From NCBI GenBank assembly GCA_030145245.1, contig JAQYWC010000025.1, positions 62,001-126,000 on the forward strand: a stretch of 64,000 nt of DNA. Reading direction: 5' to 3'. The position numbers were made by a program, and so were the translations under genes. The DNA is from Desulfobacterium sp. (lineage in GTDB: Bacteria > Desulfobacterota > Desulfobacteria > Desulfobacterales > Desulfobacteraceae). A model generated the notes under the pieces. It was not told the origin of the DNA, did no database searches, and saw nothing but the letters and a program-made list of their open reading frames with translations. Each line of letters begins with the position of its first letter. Position 1 is the first letter of the stretch. Below are positions 35,856 through 44,366 of this stretch, piece by piece.

Positions 35856-36653
35856 TTATTTTTTGAAGACAGCGGCGCTCCAGCCTTTCTCGTCGCGGCT
35901 CCAGGTGCAGGTGAAGCCAAGCGTTGTGTAGTGGTCCATGAGGCCGTCCCGCTCCCAGGTGCGTATGCCGGAGAGGATCACAAGGGCATGGGGCTGGGTG
36001 ACCTCGTAAAAGAGCTGGGAGAGCTGCCTGAGGGTGGGATACCGAAGGTTTGCGCAGACAAGGTCAAAGGGGCCGTGGGAGATCTCCAGGAGTTCGCCGG
36101 TCACCTCTATCCTCTCTTCAAGCCGGTTGAGAGCCACGTTGTGCTTTGTCTCTGACACACAGTTGAGGTCGGTATCCAGGGCAAGGCAGGTGTCACATCC
36201 CGCCTTGACCAGGGCCAGGGCCAGTACGCCTGAGCCGGTGCCCACATCCGCAGCCCGGCGGGGAACGGCCGTACCGTTTGTCGTAAGCAGTGCCTGGTCA
36301 ATGGCTTCAAGGCAGAGCCTAGTTGTGGGGTGCCGGCCCGATCCAAAGGAGATGCCCGGGGCTATGACGATCTCAAGGGCCTGATCGTCGGCTGTTCTGT
36401 TGCCCCAGGGACTGAGCACAAAGTGGTCAGTGATTTGCACAGGCCTTGAGAAGGACGGCTCCACATGGGTGGCGCCAAAGTCGTAGGAATAGGCAATCTC
36501 ACCATCGGCCACCAGGCGTTTCAGGACGCGTCTTGCCTCCCCGCAGGTGATGCCGCTTTCCCGGGCAAGCTTGATGGCAAGATCCCTTGGCGTCACCCGG
36601 GTTTCCGAGGCGTTCAGTATCCTGAGGAGGCGCTTCTCGTTAGAGGGGGTCAT
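35856..36653 (-). CDS. PrmA-like protein methyltransferase
   Basis: SAM-dependent methyltransferase resembling ribosomal protein L11 methyltransferase. It has the pre-motif GISFGSGRHPTTRLCLEAI, SAM loop ADVGTGSGVLALAL, acidic ALDTD and the catalytic-site segment VCANLRYPTL. The N-terminal 65 residues look like a winged helix rather than the usual PrmA substrate-recognition domain, so the protein target may differ. It overlaps the upstream 117-residue gene by 14 bp, implying co-translation. Confidence 0.78.
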   Translation of the reverse strand: MTPSNEKRLLRILNASETRVTPRDLAIKLARESGITCGEARRVLKRLVADGEIAYSYDFGATHVEPSFSRPVQITDHFVLSPWGNRTADDQALEIVIAPGISFGSGRHPTTRLCLEAIDQALLTTNGTAVPRRAADVGTGSGVLALALVKAGCDTCLALDTDLNCVSETKHNVALNRLEERIEVTGELLEISHGPFDLVCANLRYPTLRQLSQLFYEVTQPHALVILSGIRTWERDGLMDHYTTLGFTCTWSRDEKGWSAAVFKK

Positions 36654-36993
36654 GCCCCTCTCGTTTCAGCAGCTCCGTGTACCAATTGGCAAACGCGTAC
36701 ATACCTCGGATCTTCTCCTCGTCGTTGATGATGCCAAGGCACATCTCAAATGCGCCCTCTGCATAGGAGTTGGAGTAGTCATCGTCGCTGGTCTCCGTGA
36801 GAAATTCACGGATGAGCTGCTGGGTGGTGCGTTTGGTGCCGTCTTTTCGGATCTCGATGGGATCCTTGGGGGTCTGGGTCGGATCCCAGTTTTCGTAGCC
36901 GACCTTGTCGATCTGCCGCTTTCCCCGCTTTCCCATGGAGTCATAGATCGCTTTCTTGCGTGCCTCGATCTCTTCCGGGGTGAAGTTATCCAT
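36640..36993 (-). CDS. Small hypothetical protein between ykgJ and prmA-like gene
   Basis: The likely start is the ATG at 36993 (GGGAG about nine bases upstream), giving 117 residues. No known domain is recognised. The sequence is hydrophilic, with a basic start (EEIEARKKAIYDSMGKRGKR) and a C-terminal half rich in acidic and aromatic residues. It overlaps ykgJ by 8 bp and the prmA-like gene by 14 bp, so it is translationally coupled on both sides. Confidence 0.72.
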   Translation of the reverse strand: MDNFTPEEIEARKKAIYDSMGKRGKRQIDKVGYENWDPTQTPKDPIEIRKDGTKRTTQQLIREFLTETSDDDYSNSYAEGAFEMCLGIINDEEKIRGMYAFANWYTELLKREGHDPL

Positions 36994-37642
36994 TTGTTTT
37001 GACTCCCAGGTATTCCTCGTTAAAGTCGGTGACCATGGCCATGGATACGGGAATGAGCATTTCGCACATCTTGATATTCTCAGAGTTGATGGCACGGACC
37101 AGTTCGGCCGAGATGAGCTGGAGTTGGGAGTAGATGGCGTCCATGTTGACCGTGGGGTACTTCTCCCCCTCCTTGAAGTTGGTTCTGCCGCAGATGTGGC
37201 TCATACCTGCGCTGGAGGTGGGAATGCCGTAGAGGCGACAGGTGATGGGCCTGGAGTCGTAGAGGATGCACATGTTGTTGGCCCCGAGCAGGGGGCAGCG
37301 CATGCGCTCCATTGACATTTTGCCGAGGATGTCCACCTCGTTTTTTCCGTCTTTGAACTCTTTGTAGGCGTCCCGTTTCAGCTTGAAAATGGCGCGGTCG
37401 GTCTTGGCCGCATCGTCAATGAGAGCGCTCTTTTCCGTTCCTTTGAACTTCTCGTTGAACTTGTGGTTGATGTAGATCGCCTCGATGATGGTGAGGTCAA
37501 ACATGGCGTAGCAGCAGTCGCTGCATTTTTCCCGGCAGAACACCTCCTTGGGATACTCCTGTTTTACCTTCGCAAATACCTGGTCAACGGTTGAGACCAG
37601 TGCCTCATATTTTTCAAAATGCTCTTTAAAATCAATACCCAT
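36986..37642 (-). CDS. YkgJ-family cysteine-cluster protein
   Basis: Zn/Fe-cluster-binding protein of the YkgJ (UPF0153) family, 218 residues. The cysteine pattern is CREKCSDCC, then CPLLGANNMC, then CRLYGIPT. The family's function is poorly known. GAGGA lies seven bases before the ATG. It follows mnmE by 11 bp. Confidence 0.83.
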   Translation of the reverse strand: MGIDFKEHFEKYEALVSTVDQVFAKVKQEYPKEVFCREKCSDCCYAMFDLTIIEAIYINHKFNEKFKGTEKSALIDDAAKTDRAIFKLKRDAYKEFKDGKNEVDILGKMSMERMRCPLLGANNMCILYDSRPITCRLYGIPTSSAGMSHICGRTNFKEGEKYPTVNMDAIYSQLQLISAELVRAINSENIKMCEMLIPVSMAMVTDFNEEYLGVKTNG

Positions 37643-37653
37643 GGTAGATTCCT

Positions 37654-39030
37654 CTATTTTCCTATGCAGAAGTTGCTGAAGATTGTGTCAAGAATGTCGA
37701 TTCCTGCGGTGTCACCAATGATCTCGCCAAGCAGATCGGCTGCATTCCGTATGTCGATGGCAAGGGTCTCTTCCTCCTGGTCGTTCAAGAAACCGGTTTC
37801 CACGGCTTTCAGGATTTCGACCGCCCGTTCAAGGGCCTTTCTGTGTCTCAGGTTGGGCACCACCGACGAGGTGTCGGCAAGATCCCCGATGGAGAGATCC
37901 GTGATCTTCTTTCGAAGCGCGCCGATCCCTATATCCGCTAGGGCGGATACCCTGACACTGGGAAGCTTGGCAAGTGCAGGGGGCAGGTCTTCAAGGGGAT
38001 CATCAACCAGATCGATCTTGTTGATGACCAGTATTGTTTTTTTGTCTTCCGGGACGATGGCCTGGAGTTCGGTTTCGGAGATGTCGCTGCCCGCACTCTT
38101 CATGAACAGGATCAGGTCGGAGCTGGCGATGTGTTTTTTAGCTCGCTCGATGCCGATCTTCTCCACAAGGTCGTCGGTCTGGTGCATGCCTGCCGTGTCA
38201 GAGACAAGGAAGGGAATGCCGCTGATGTTGAGGCTCTCTTCGATCAGGTCCCGGGTGGTGCCGGGAATCGATGTGACAATGGAGCGCTCTTTTTCAAGCA
38301 ACCGGTTCATGAGACTGGATTTGCCGACATTGGGGGGACCGCAGATGGCAAGCTTGATGCCGTCCCTCAGGAAGTGAGCATCCTCATATTTCTGGATGAA
38401 TCCCTGGCATGCGGCCAGGACCGACCGGACCCGGTCGAGGCCCAGGGTTTGGGGAACCAGTTCCTGGGTCTCATCCGGAAAGTCTATGGCGGCTTCCACA
38501 AGGGCGAGCAGTTCGATCAAGGTGTCCCTCGATCCCTGGATGGCCTGCTTGAGTTCCCCAAGGCTCTGGGAAGCTGCGATTCTCAAGGAGCCGGTGGTTC
38601 TGGCATTGATGATGTCGGCCACGGCCTCGGCCTGGGTGAGGTCAATGCGGCCGTTCAGAAAGGCCCGCTTGGTGAACTCGCCGGGATCGGCTATTCTCGC
38701 TCCTGCCGAGATCACCTGGTCAAGGATGGTTGCCATCACAAGGGGACCTGAGTGGGCCTGGATCTCCACGACATCTTCGGCCGTGTAGGAGCGGGGCGCC
38801 CTCATGGGGAGGAGAAGCACCTCATCAATGACCCGTCCGGTCTGGTCCTCGAACAGATACCCGTGGACGACCCTGTGGGATTCAAGGGCCGGATCAGGGT
38901 CCGGGCCCGTGGTGCCGGTTCCGAAAAAACGTGGAACAAGCTCCATGGCCTTGGGTCCGGAGATCCTGATAATACCGATTCCGCCGCTTCCAGGTGGTGT
39001 GGCTATGGCGGCTATTGTATCGAACTTCAT
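37654..39030 (-). CDS. mnmE: tRNA-modification GTPase MnmE (TrmE)
   Basis: Works with MnmG to modify U34 of certain tRNAs. The N-terminal folate-binding domain starts FDTIAAIATPPGSGGIG. The embedded G domain has GPPNVGKSS, DTAG and NKID, and the protein ends with the obligatory C-x-GK tail (FCIGK). The ATG at 39030 gives the standard N-terminus and is 4 bp after the jag stop; a GTG at 39069 would overlap jag. Confidence 0.95.
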   Translation of the reverse strand: MKFDTIAAIATPPGSGGIGIIRISGPKAMELVPRFFGTGTTGPDPDPALESHRVVHGYLFEDQTGRVIDEVLLLPMRAPRSYTAEDVVEIQAHSGPLVMATILDQVISAGARIADPGEFTKRAFLNGRIDLTQAEAVADIINARTTGSLRIAASQSLGELKQAIQGSRDTLIELLALVEAAIDFPDETQELVPQTLGLDRVRSVLAACQGFIQKYEDAHFLRDGIKLAICGPPNVGKSSLMNRLLEKERSIVTSIPGTTRDLIEESLNISGIPFLVSDTAGMHQTDDLVEKIGIERAKKHIASSDLILFMKSAGSDISETELQAIVPEDKKTILVINKIDLVDDPLEDLPPALAKLPSVRVSALADIGIGALRKKITDLSIGDLADTSSVVPNLRHRKALERAVEILKAVETGFLNDQEEETLAIDIRNAADLLGEIIGDTAGIDILDTIFSNFCIGK

Positions 39031-39034
39031 CTTT

Positions 39035-40207
39035 TTATTTTCTGCTGTGTCTTCGCTTCTTGAATGCACCTTTCTTCGGAAAGATCACAAGCCTGCGGTA
39101 GTACCCGTCACCCATGCTTTGGGTTCTTACCCTTGTGTCGTCTTTCAGGGCAAGGTGAACAATGCGTCGGTCCTGGGCGGTCATCTGGTTGATGGTCGCG
39201 GGTTTACCGGTCTTTTTGGCCTTTTCCGCCATCTTGTGTGCAAGGCTTTGGAGGTTGGCTTTCCGGGTCTCCATGTATCCTTCGATGTCGACCTTGAGCC
39301 TTACCCTGGATTCACTCTTCCGATTGATGATCTTGTCCGTGAGAAACTGCATGGCTTCCAGGGTCTGTCCCCTTCTGCCGATGAGGACACCGGAGTTGCC
39401 GCCTTCTACCCTGAGCAGCAGGCGGTCCTGGTCTGTCTCTGCAATCACCGTGGAATCGGTGGTGATGAGATCCACCATCTTCTGGAGTGTCTCTATACCC
39501 AGGGCAACTGACTCTTCGGAGACATCCACAGGAATTTCATCCTTGTACTTGGGTGGATACCCCTCGTCCCTTTCATCGATCTCAACATCCTCTTCAAAGT
39601 CCGGGAGATCCTTTTCAGCGTCGGCCTCCTTTGCTTCAGGCTCCGTGGCTTCAGGCTTTGCAGCCTCAGCCTCAGGCTGTGTGGGCTCGGGTTTAGCATC
39701 CTCGGGCTCTGTGGGCACGGGCTTTGGGGCCTCAGGCTTTACGGGCTCGGGCTTGGCGACTTCAGGCTCCGGGACTTCGGTATCTTGAAACTCGGGAGTT
39801 TCTAAGTCCTGCTCCCATTTGGAGACAACTTTTTTGTCGTTCTTCTTCTTGGGAGCAGCTTTTTTGTTGGGAGCAGCTTTCTTGGGCTGGCTCATTTTCG
39901 GCTTTTTCTTCGGACGTTCCTTCTGCTTTACCGCTGGTTCCGCAAAGGCTTCGTCCACAATGGACATGACGCCGTCAAGCTCGTCGTCCTCAATGGCGTC
40001 CCTGTCAGTGCCGTTGGTGGAGATCTTTTTTTCAGGCAGGGTGGCCCTGATTCTGGCCTTTTTCACGCCCACTATTCCGAAAATTCCCGAAGAGCCTGAG
40101 GAGATCACATCATAGGATAGCTTCTTCCTGGTCACATTCAAGGCTGCGCAGGCCTTTTCAATGGCCTGTTCGAGATTCTTTCCGTCAAATTCCTGGGTCT
40201 GTTTCAT
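39035..40207 (-). CDS. jag: Jag/KhpB RNA-binding protein with long acidic linker
   Basis: Jag-N domain (about 1-50), KH domain (GRRGQTLEAMQFL region) and C-terminal R3H domain (RRIVHLALKDDTRVRT). At 390 residues it is longer than usual because of a low-complexity linker (about 105-200) of Pro-Glu-Lys-Ala repeats. The family binds RNA and influences cell-envelope processes. It follows yidC by 15 bp, the standard order. Confidence 0.92.
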   Translation of the reverse strand: MKQTQEFDGKNLEQAIEKACAALNVTRKKLSYDVISSGSSGIFGIVGVKKARIRATLPEKKISTNGTDRDAIEDDELDGVMSIVDEAFAEPAVKQKERPKKKPKMSQPKKAAPNKKAAPKKKNDKKVVSKWEQDLETPEFQDTEVPEPEVAKPEPVKPEAPKPVPTEPEDAKPEPTQPEAEAAKPEATEPEAKEADAEKDLPDFEEDVEIDERDEGYPPKYKDEIPVDVSEESVALGIETLQKMVDLITTDSTVIAETDQDRLLLRVEGGNSGVLIGRRGQTLEAMQFLTDKIINRKSESRVRLKVDIEGYMETRKANLQSLAHKMAEKAKKTGKPATINQMTAQDRRIVHLALKDDTRVRTQSMGDGYYRRLVIFPKKGAFKKRRHSRK

Positions 40208-40222
40208 GCTACCTCCGTGGTG

Positions 40223-41896
40223 TTACGCAAATTTCTTTTGAATGTAATACTGCTGACCGATTGAGAGCACGTTGTTTACAAGCCAGTACAGAACGAGCCC
40301 GGCAGGGAAGTTGATGAAGATAAAGGTCATAAACAGGGGCATCAGCATCATCATCTTAGCCTGGGTGGGATCCCCGGTGGATGGTGACATCTTCTGCTGC
40401 AGAAACATGGTTGCGCCCATGATAATGGTCAGTACAGGTATGCCGTGGGGTGCCTGCATAAAGGGAATGGCAAAATCAAAATGAAAGAGCCGGTCGGGAG
40501 CTGAAAGGTCGTTGATCCAGCCCATGAAAGGGGCATGTCTCAGCTCGATGGCCTGGTAAAGCATACGGTAGAGGGCGAAGAATATAGGCATCTGCACCAG
40601 CATGGGAAGGCATCCGCTCATGGGATTTACCTTGTAGGTCTTGTACAGGCCCATTACCTCCTGATTCATTCGCGGCTTGTCATCCTTGTACTTCTCCCGC
40701 AGCTCCGTCATCAGGGGCTGGAGCTTTTTCATGTCGTTCATGGCCTTGTAGCTCTTGGTGCCGAGGGGCCAGAATACCAATTTGATGAGCAAGGTCAGGA
40801 GCATGATGGCAATGCCGTAGTTGGGGATGATTCCGTGGATGATGTTCATGCCTATGAGGCAGGGTTTGGCAAGGATATCAAACCAGCCGAAATTGATCGC
40901 TTTTTTCAGGGAGTTGTCAAAGGAACTGAGGAGCTTGAGGCTCTTGGGTCCCATGAAAAAGTCAAATGAGGCGGTGAACTGCTTGCCCGGATCCAGTCTA
41001 TCCATGGACTGCACATACTTGGTGGTTACCACCGGCTCCTGGAAAGAGATCTTTACCTTGGCTTCTTTCTGGGATTTCGGAATCAGGCAGGAGAGGAAGT
41101 AACGGTCGGTATATCCGGCCCAGTCGATCACACCTTCGTAGGTGTCCTTGTCCTCGAGTTTCTTGGTCTTGACGTTTTCCAGCTCGCCGTTGATGAGTGC
41201 TGTGGCACCCTCAAAGGAGAAACGGGCGTTCGCAGGGTCCACCATGCCGGGAATCGCCAGCACCAGGGAATCCTTCAACGGCATGCCAGAGCGGTTTTTG
41301 AAAACAAGATCAAATCCGATGAGATAGCTGTCTGCCGAAAAGGTGAACACCTTTTCAACGACAATGCCGTGGGGGGAGGTCCATGTGAAGGCGAGGCTTT
41401 TCTCGCCCTGGGTGAGATCCAGGTGGGCAGATTCAGTCTGGGCTGTGAAAACAGCGTTATCGAGACCCGGGATGCTGTCTCCCTCGAGCTCGAAGCCGAA
41501 AAGGCCCGTACCAAGATCCGGGGATACCATCTCCTTGAGCGGAGAGTCGGCCTCAACCTCTTCCCTGAAGTTGTGCAGGGTGAAGCTTTTGACGTTTGCG
41601 CCGTTTTCGGAGATGACGATGTTATAAAATTGGTTTGAAACCGAGATGGTTCTTGCGTCCCGGGCCGGGATAGATGCCGCGGCTACCTCTGTTGCGTCGG
41701 TTCGTTCTTGTGAGCCGGGCGTATAATCGGCAATGGGGGTGTTACTTGTCTCCCCGGTTGCAGGCTGCTCACTCAATGCCGGTTGCTGGTCCTGCTGGAC
41801 CGGCACCGGTGTTGTGTCAACAAAGAATAAATTCCACCCTACAATAACTACTATTGAAAGGATAATGGCAATAAATAGCCGTTTCTGCTCGTCCAT
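40223..41896 (-). CDS. yidC: Membrane protein insertase YidC
   Basis: Inserts and folds inner-membrane proteins alone or with SecYEG. 557 residues: N-terminal anchor (about 7-25), large periplasmic beta-sandwich domain, and the five-TM insertase core beginning near ILAKPCLIGMNIIHG, with the conserved Arg-containing cytoplasmic loop. The signature MFFALYRMLYQAIELRH is present. Proteobacterial-type length. Confidence 0.95.
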   Translation of the reverse strand: MDEQKRLFIAIILSIVVIVGWNLFFVDTTPVPVQQDQQPALSEQPATGETSNTPIADYTPGSQERTDATEVAAASIPARDARTISVSNQFYNIVISENGANVKSFTLHNFREEVEADSPLKEMVSPDLGTGLFGFELEGDSIPGLDNAVFTAQTESAHLDLTQGEKSLAFTWTSPHGIVVEKVFTFSADSYLIGFDLVFKNRSGMPLKDSLVLAIPGMVDPANARFSFEGATALINGELENVKTKKLEDKDTYEGVIDWAGYTDRYFLSCLIPKSQKEAKVKISFQEPVVTTKYVQSMDRLDPGKQFTASFDFFMGPKSLKLLSSFDNSLKKAINFGWFDILAKPCLIGMNIIHGIIPNYGIAIMLLTLLIKLVFWPLGTKSYKAMNDMKKLQPLMTELREKYKDDKPRMNQEVMGLYKTYKVNPMSGCLPMLVQMPIFFALYRMLYQAIELRHAPFMGWINDLSAPDRLFHFDFAIPFMQAPHGIPVLTIIMGATMFLQQKMSPSTGDPTQAKMMMLMPLFMTFIFINFPAGLVLYWLVNNVLSIGQQYYIQKKFA

Positions 41897-41977
41897 CTTG
41901 TCTCCCAGTGATGAATAAAATGTTGTTCAACGCAGATCACATGGAAAAAAGGAAAGAGAGCATACTTCAGGAGCGGG

Positions 41978-42190
41978 TCAGGGAACAGGGTCATAACCTC
42001 CAGGATGGAACGGGTGGCATTTCAATATACGCTTTATTGCAAGAAAAGAGCCTTTAAGACTGCCATAGGTGGTGACAGCCTCAAACGCATATTGGGAACA
42101 CGATGGATAGAAACGGCAGGTCGGCCCTGTCAAGGGAGAAATAAAGTATTGGTATACCTTGATGAGTAACAGCATAGACCGCTTAACCAT
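41978..42190 (-). CDS. yidD: Membrane protein insertion efficiency factor YidD
   Basis: 70-residue YidD/UPF0161 protein with the invariant [11 protein letters not shown] motif and an amphipathic N-terminus. Its start overlaps the rnpA stop by 8 bp. It helps YidC-dependent insertion in other bacteria. Confidence 0.93.
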   Translation of the reverse strand: MVKRSMLLLIKVYQYFISPLTGPTCRFYPSCSQYAFEAVTTYGSLKGSFLAIKRILKCHPFHPGGYDPVP

Positions 42191-42536
42191 CAGATTTTAC
42201 AATCTTTTTAAATAGTTTGCCAAGTTCATCTCTGACCTCCCGGTTAGAAAGGGAGGCCGCGTATTTCCTTGCTATGATGTTGATGTCCCGGTTTCCTGAG
42301 ATCGCGTCTCGGTTTTTCCTGTAATATTCTCTGACAATCCGCTTTATCCTGGTGCGCTCTACCGCATTTCCCACTTTTTTTGATACAGTGATCCCTATAC
42401 GGGTTCGATCGGTTTCAGCATCCGACATGGCTGCTATGAAACATCGCGTGTGTATCTTTCTTCCGAATCTGGATAATTTTAAAAAGCTGGCTCTTTTTAA
42501 GAGCCGCTCATTTTTAGGGAACGAATAGCTGCCCAA
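42183..42536 (-). CDS. rnpA: Ribonuclease P protein component
   Basis: Protein subunit of RNase P (tRNA 5' maturation). The RNR motif [15 protein letters not shown] carries Thr at one usual Asn/Arg position. It starts at TTG (42536) with a weak ribosome site, 14 bp after the rpmH stop, so translation may depend on rpmH. 117 residues, normal length. Confidence 0.92.
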   Translation of the reverse strand: MGSYSFPKNERLLKRASFLKLSRFGRKIHTRCFIAAMSDAETDRTRIGITVSKKVGNAVERTRIKRIVREYYRKNRDAISGNRDINIIARKYAASLSNREVRDELGKLFKKIVKSDG

Positions 42537-42550
42537 TCTTTAAGCCTTTG

Positions 42551-42685
42551 TTACGCAGTGAGCTTTTTTCTCCCCTTAGCCCGTCTGCTGTTTACAATAC
42601 GTCTTCCTGCTGCTGTAGACATTCTTTTTCTGAAACCGTGGCGTCTTGCGCGTTTGATCCTGCTGGGCTGAAATGTTCTTTTCAT
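42551..42685 (-). CDS. rpmH: 50S ribosomal protein L34
   Basis: A 44-residue protein starting [18 protein letters not shown], the L34 signature, and ending GRKKLTA. It is very basic, as expected. First gene of the rpmH-rnpA-yidD-yidC-jag-mnmE run. Confidence 0.95.
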   Translation of the reverse strand: MKRTFQPSRIKRARRHGFRKRMSTAAGRRIVNSRRAKGRKKLTA

Positions 42686-42767
42686 GACTTAAAAATCCTT
42701 ACAAGTTTAAAAACAAAAAAAAATCGGTGTGGTTACCACCGCTCTAAACTGCCATAATAAACATCAA

Positions 42768-42796
42768 ATTTTAATTCATTATTGCTGCTGTGTCAA
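42768..42796 (-). promoter_or_regulatory. Sigma-70 promoter of the rpmH operon
   Basis: On the minus strand, TTGACA (42791-42796) and TAAAAT (42768-42773) are separated by exactly 17 bp, about 80 bp upstream of the rpmH ATG. A 7-bp hairpin (42802-42819, cattgct/agcaatg) between this promoter and the end of the RNase G gene may separate the two transcription units. Confidence 0.8.
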
Positions 42797-42821
42797 GATT
42801 TCATTGCTAAAAAGCAATGGA

Positions 42822-44366
42822 TTATTTTTTCAGGGTCTCGAAAATATGGTATTCCTCGATGTGATAATGGGGTTCGGGATAGATGGCAATGGGTCGTTTT
42901 ATCTCCCGTTCCAGGGAGGCGATCAGATGTTTCTGCTCCCCATGGAGCAGCTGAGCTATCTCGGGATGAACTTTTACTGTGAAGAGGTTGCCCATCATGT
43001 CATTGGCCTCGTTCATGAGGTCCCGGTGGATCTTGTGGCAGATGGAACGCTTGGACAGCAGCATGCCGTCCCCCCCGCAGTAGAAGCAGGGTTCACACAG
43101 GGTCCGGGTCAGGTTCTTTCTTACCCTTTTCCGGGTCATCTGCACAAGACCCAGTTCAGACAGGGGCAGCACATTTGTCTGGGCCTTGTCTTTTTTCAGG
43201 GTCTCGATGAGCAGGTTCATCACCTTCTCCTTGTGCTGGTTCCGCTTCATGTCGATGAAGTCGATGATGATGATGCCGCCGATGTTCCTCAACCGGATCT
43301 GGTAGGCTATCTCCTTGACCGCCTCAAGATTGGTCTTGAGGATGGTTTCGTCAAAGTTGTGCTTGCCCACGTACCGTCCGGTATTCACATCAATGGCCAC
43401 CAGAGCTTCGGTGGGATCGATGATGATGTACCCCCCGGATTTCAGCCACACCTTTTTCTTCAACGCCCTGGCAATGTCGCCCTCGATGTTGTAGGCGTCG
43501 AAGATCGGCTCCGTTCCCTGGTACAGCTCCACGGAGACCTTCAGGTCCGGCATGAGCTTGTTCAGGAAGGAGCGAACGCTTTCGTACCCGAGCTTTGAGT
43601 CTATGCTCAGCTTGTCTGCATCGTCGGTCAACAGGTCCCGGACCGCCCTGAAGGTGACGGTCAGGTCCCGGTAGAGGAGGGCCGGGGCAGAGCAGGTCTT
43701 GCTCTTTGCCTGGATCTCCTCCCAGGTGTTGGTGAGGAAGGCGATCTCTTTTTTTAGCCGATCCTCCTGTATGCCCTGGGCTGCTGTCCTGAAGATGTAG
43801 CCAAAGTCGTCCTGGCGTACCGTGGACAGCAGGTCCTTGAGCCGGGCCCGTTCGTCATCGTCTGTGATCCTTTTTGAGATGCCAACATGGTCCACCGTCG
43901 GCATGAGGACCATGTACCGGCCGGGCAGGGAGATGTGGGCCGTCACCCTGGGTCCCTTGGTGCCGATGGGGGACTTTGAGATCTGCACCAGGATCTCCTG
44001 CTCCTCGGTGACCAGCTCTTCTATGCTTGCGTCGGCTGCAAACGAGGGCTGCCAGCCCAGGGTGTTATTGGGCTCATCCTGGGCCTTGGGGTCTGGATCG
44101 TTTTCCTGCTCAAACCGCTTGGCTAACTCGTGGCTGGTTTCGTCATAGATGTCGTCCACGTAGAGAAAGGCCGCCTGTTCCAGGCCTATATCCACGAAGG
44201 CCGCCTGCATCCCTGGAAGAACCCGCTGGATCTTTCCCTTGTAGATGTTTCCTGTGATGTTAGATTCATCACCCCGTTCGAGGAAGAGCTCGGCAATGGT
44301 GCCGTTCTCAAGGAGGGCAACCCGGGTCTCGTGCTCGGCGGCGTTTACAACAAGTTCTTTCAGCAT
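42822..44366 (-). CDS. rng: Ribonuclease G/E family endoribonuclease
   Basis: Endoribonuclease for rRNA/mRNA processing. 514 residues, RNase G-sized with no RNase E C-terminal scaffold. It has the S1-like N-terminus (NIYKGKIQRVLPGMQAAFVDIG), catalytic acids in EALVAIDVNTG and IIIIDFIDM, and the Zn-link cysteines in CEPCFYCGG. The start overlaps the radical SAM gene stop by 7 bp. Confidence 0.9.
   Translation of the reverse strand: MLKELVVNAAEHETRVALLENGTIAELFLERGDESNITGNIYKGKIQRVLPGMQAAFVDIGLEQAAFLYVDDIYDETSHELAKRFEQENDPDPKAQDEPNNTLGWQPSFAADASIEELVTEEQEILVQISKSPIGTKGPRVTAHISLPGRYMVLMPTVDHVGISKRITDDDERARLKDLLSTVRQDDFGYIFRTAAQGIQEDRLKKEIAFLTNTWEEIQAKSKTCSAPALLYRDLTVTFRAVRDLLTDDADKLSIDSKLGYESVRSFLNKLMPDLKVSVELYQGTEPIFDAYNIEGDIARALKKKVWLKSGGYIIIDPTEALVAIDVNTGRYVGKHNFDETILKTNLEAVKEIAYQIRLRNIGGIIIIDFIDMKRNQHKEKVMNLLIETLKKDKAQTNVLPLSELGLVQMTRKRVRKNLTRTLCEPCFYCGGDGMLLSKRSICHKIHRDLMNEANDMMGNLFTVKVHPEIAQLLHGEQKHLIASLEREIKRPIAIYPEPHYHIEEYHIFETLKK

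Noticed and set aside
42686-42821. Origin of replication (oriC/DnaA boxes) upstream of rpmH
   Set aside because: The gap is only 136 bp, explained by a sigma-70 promoter and a small hairpin; no cluster of TTATNCACA boxes was seen.
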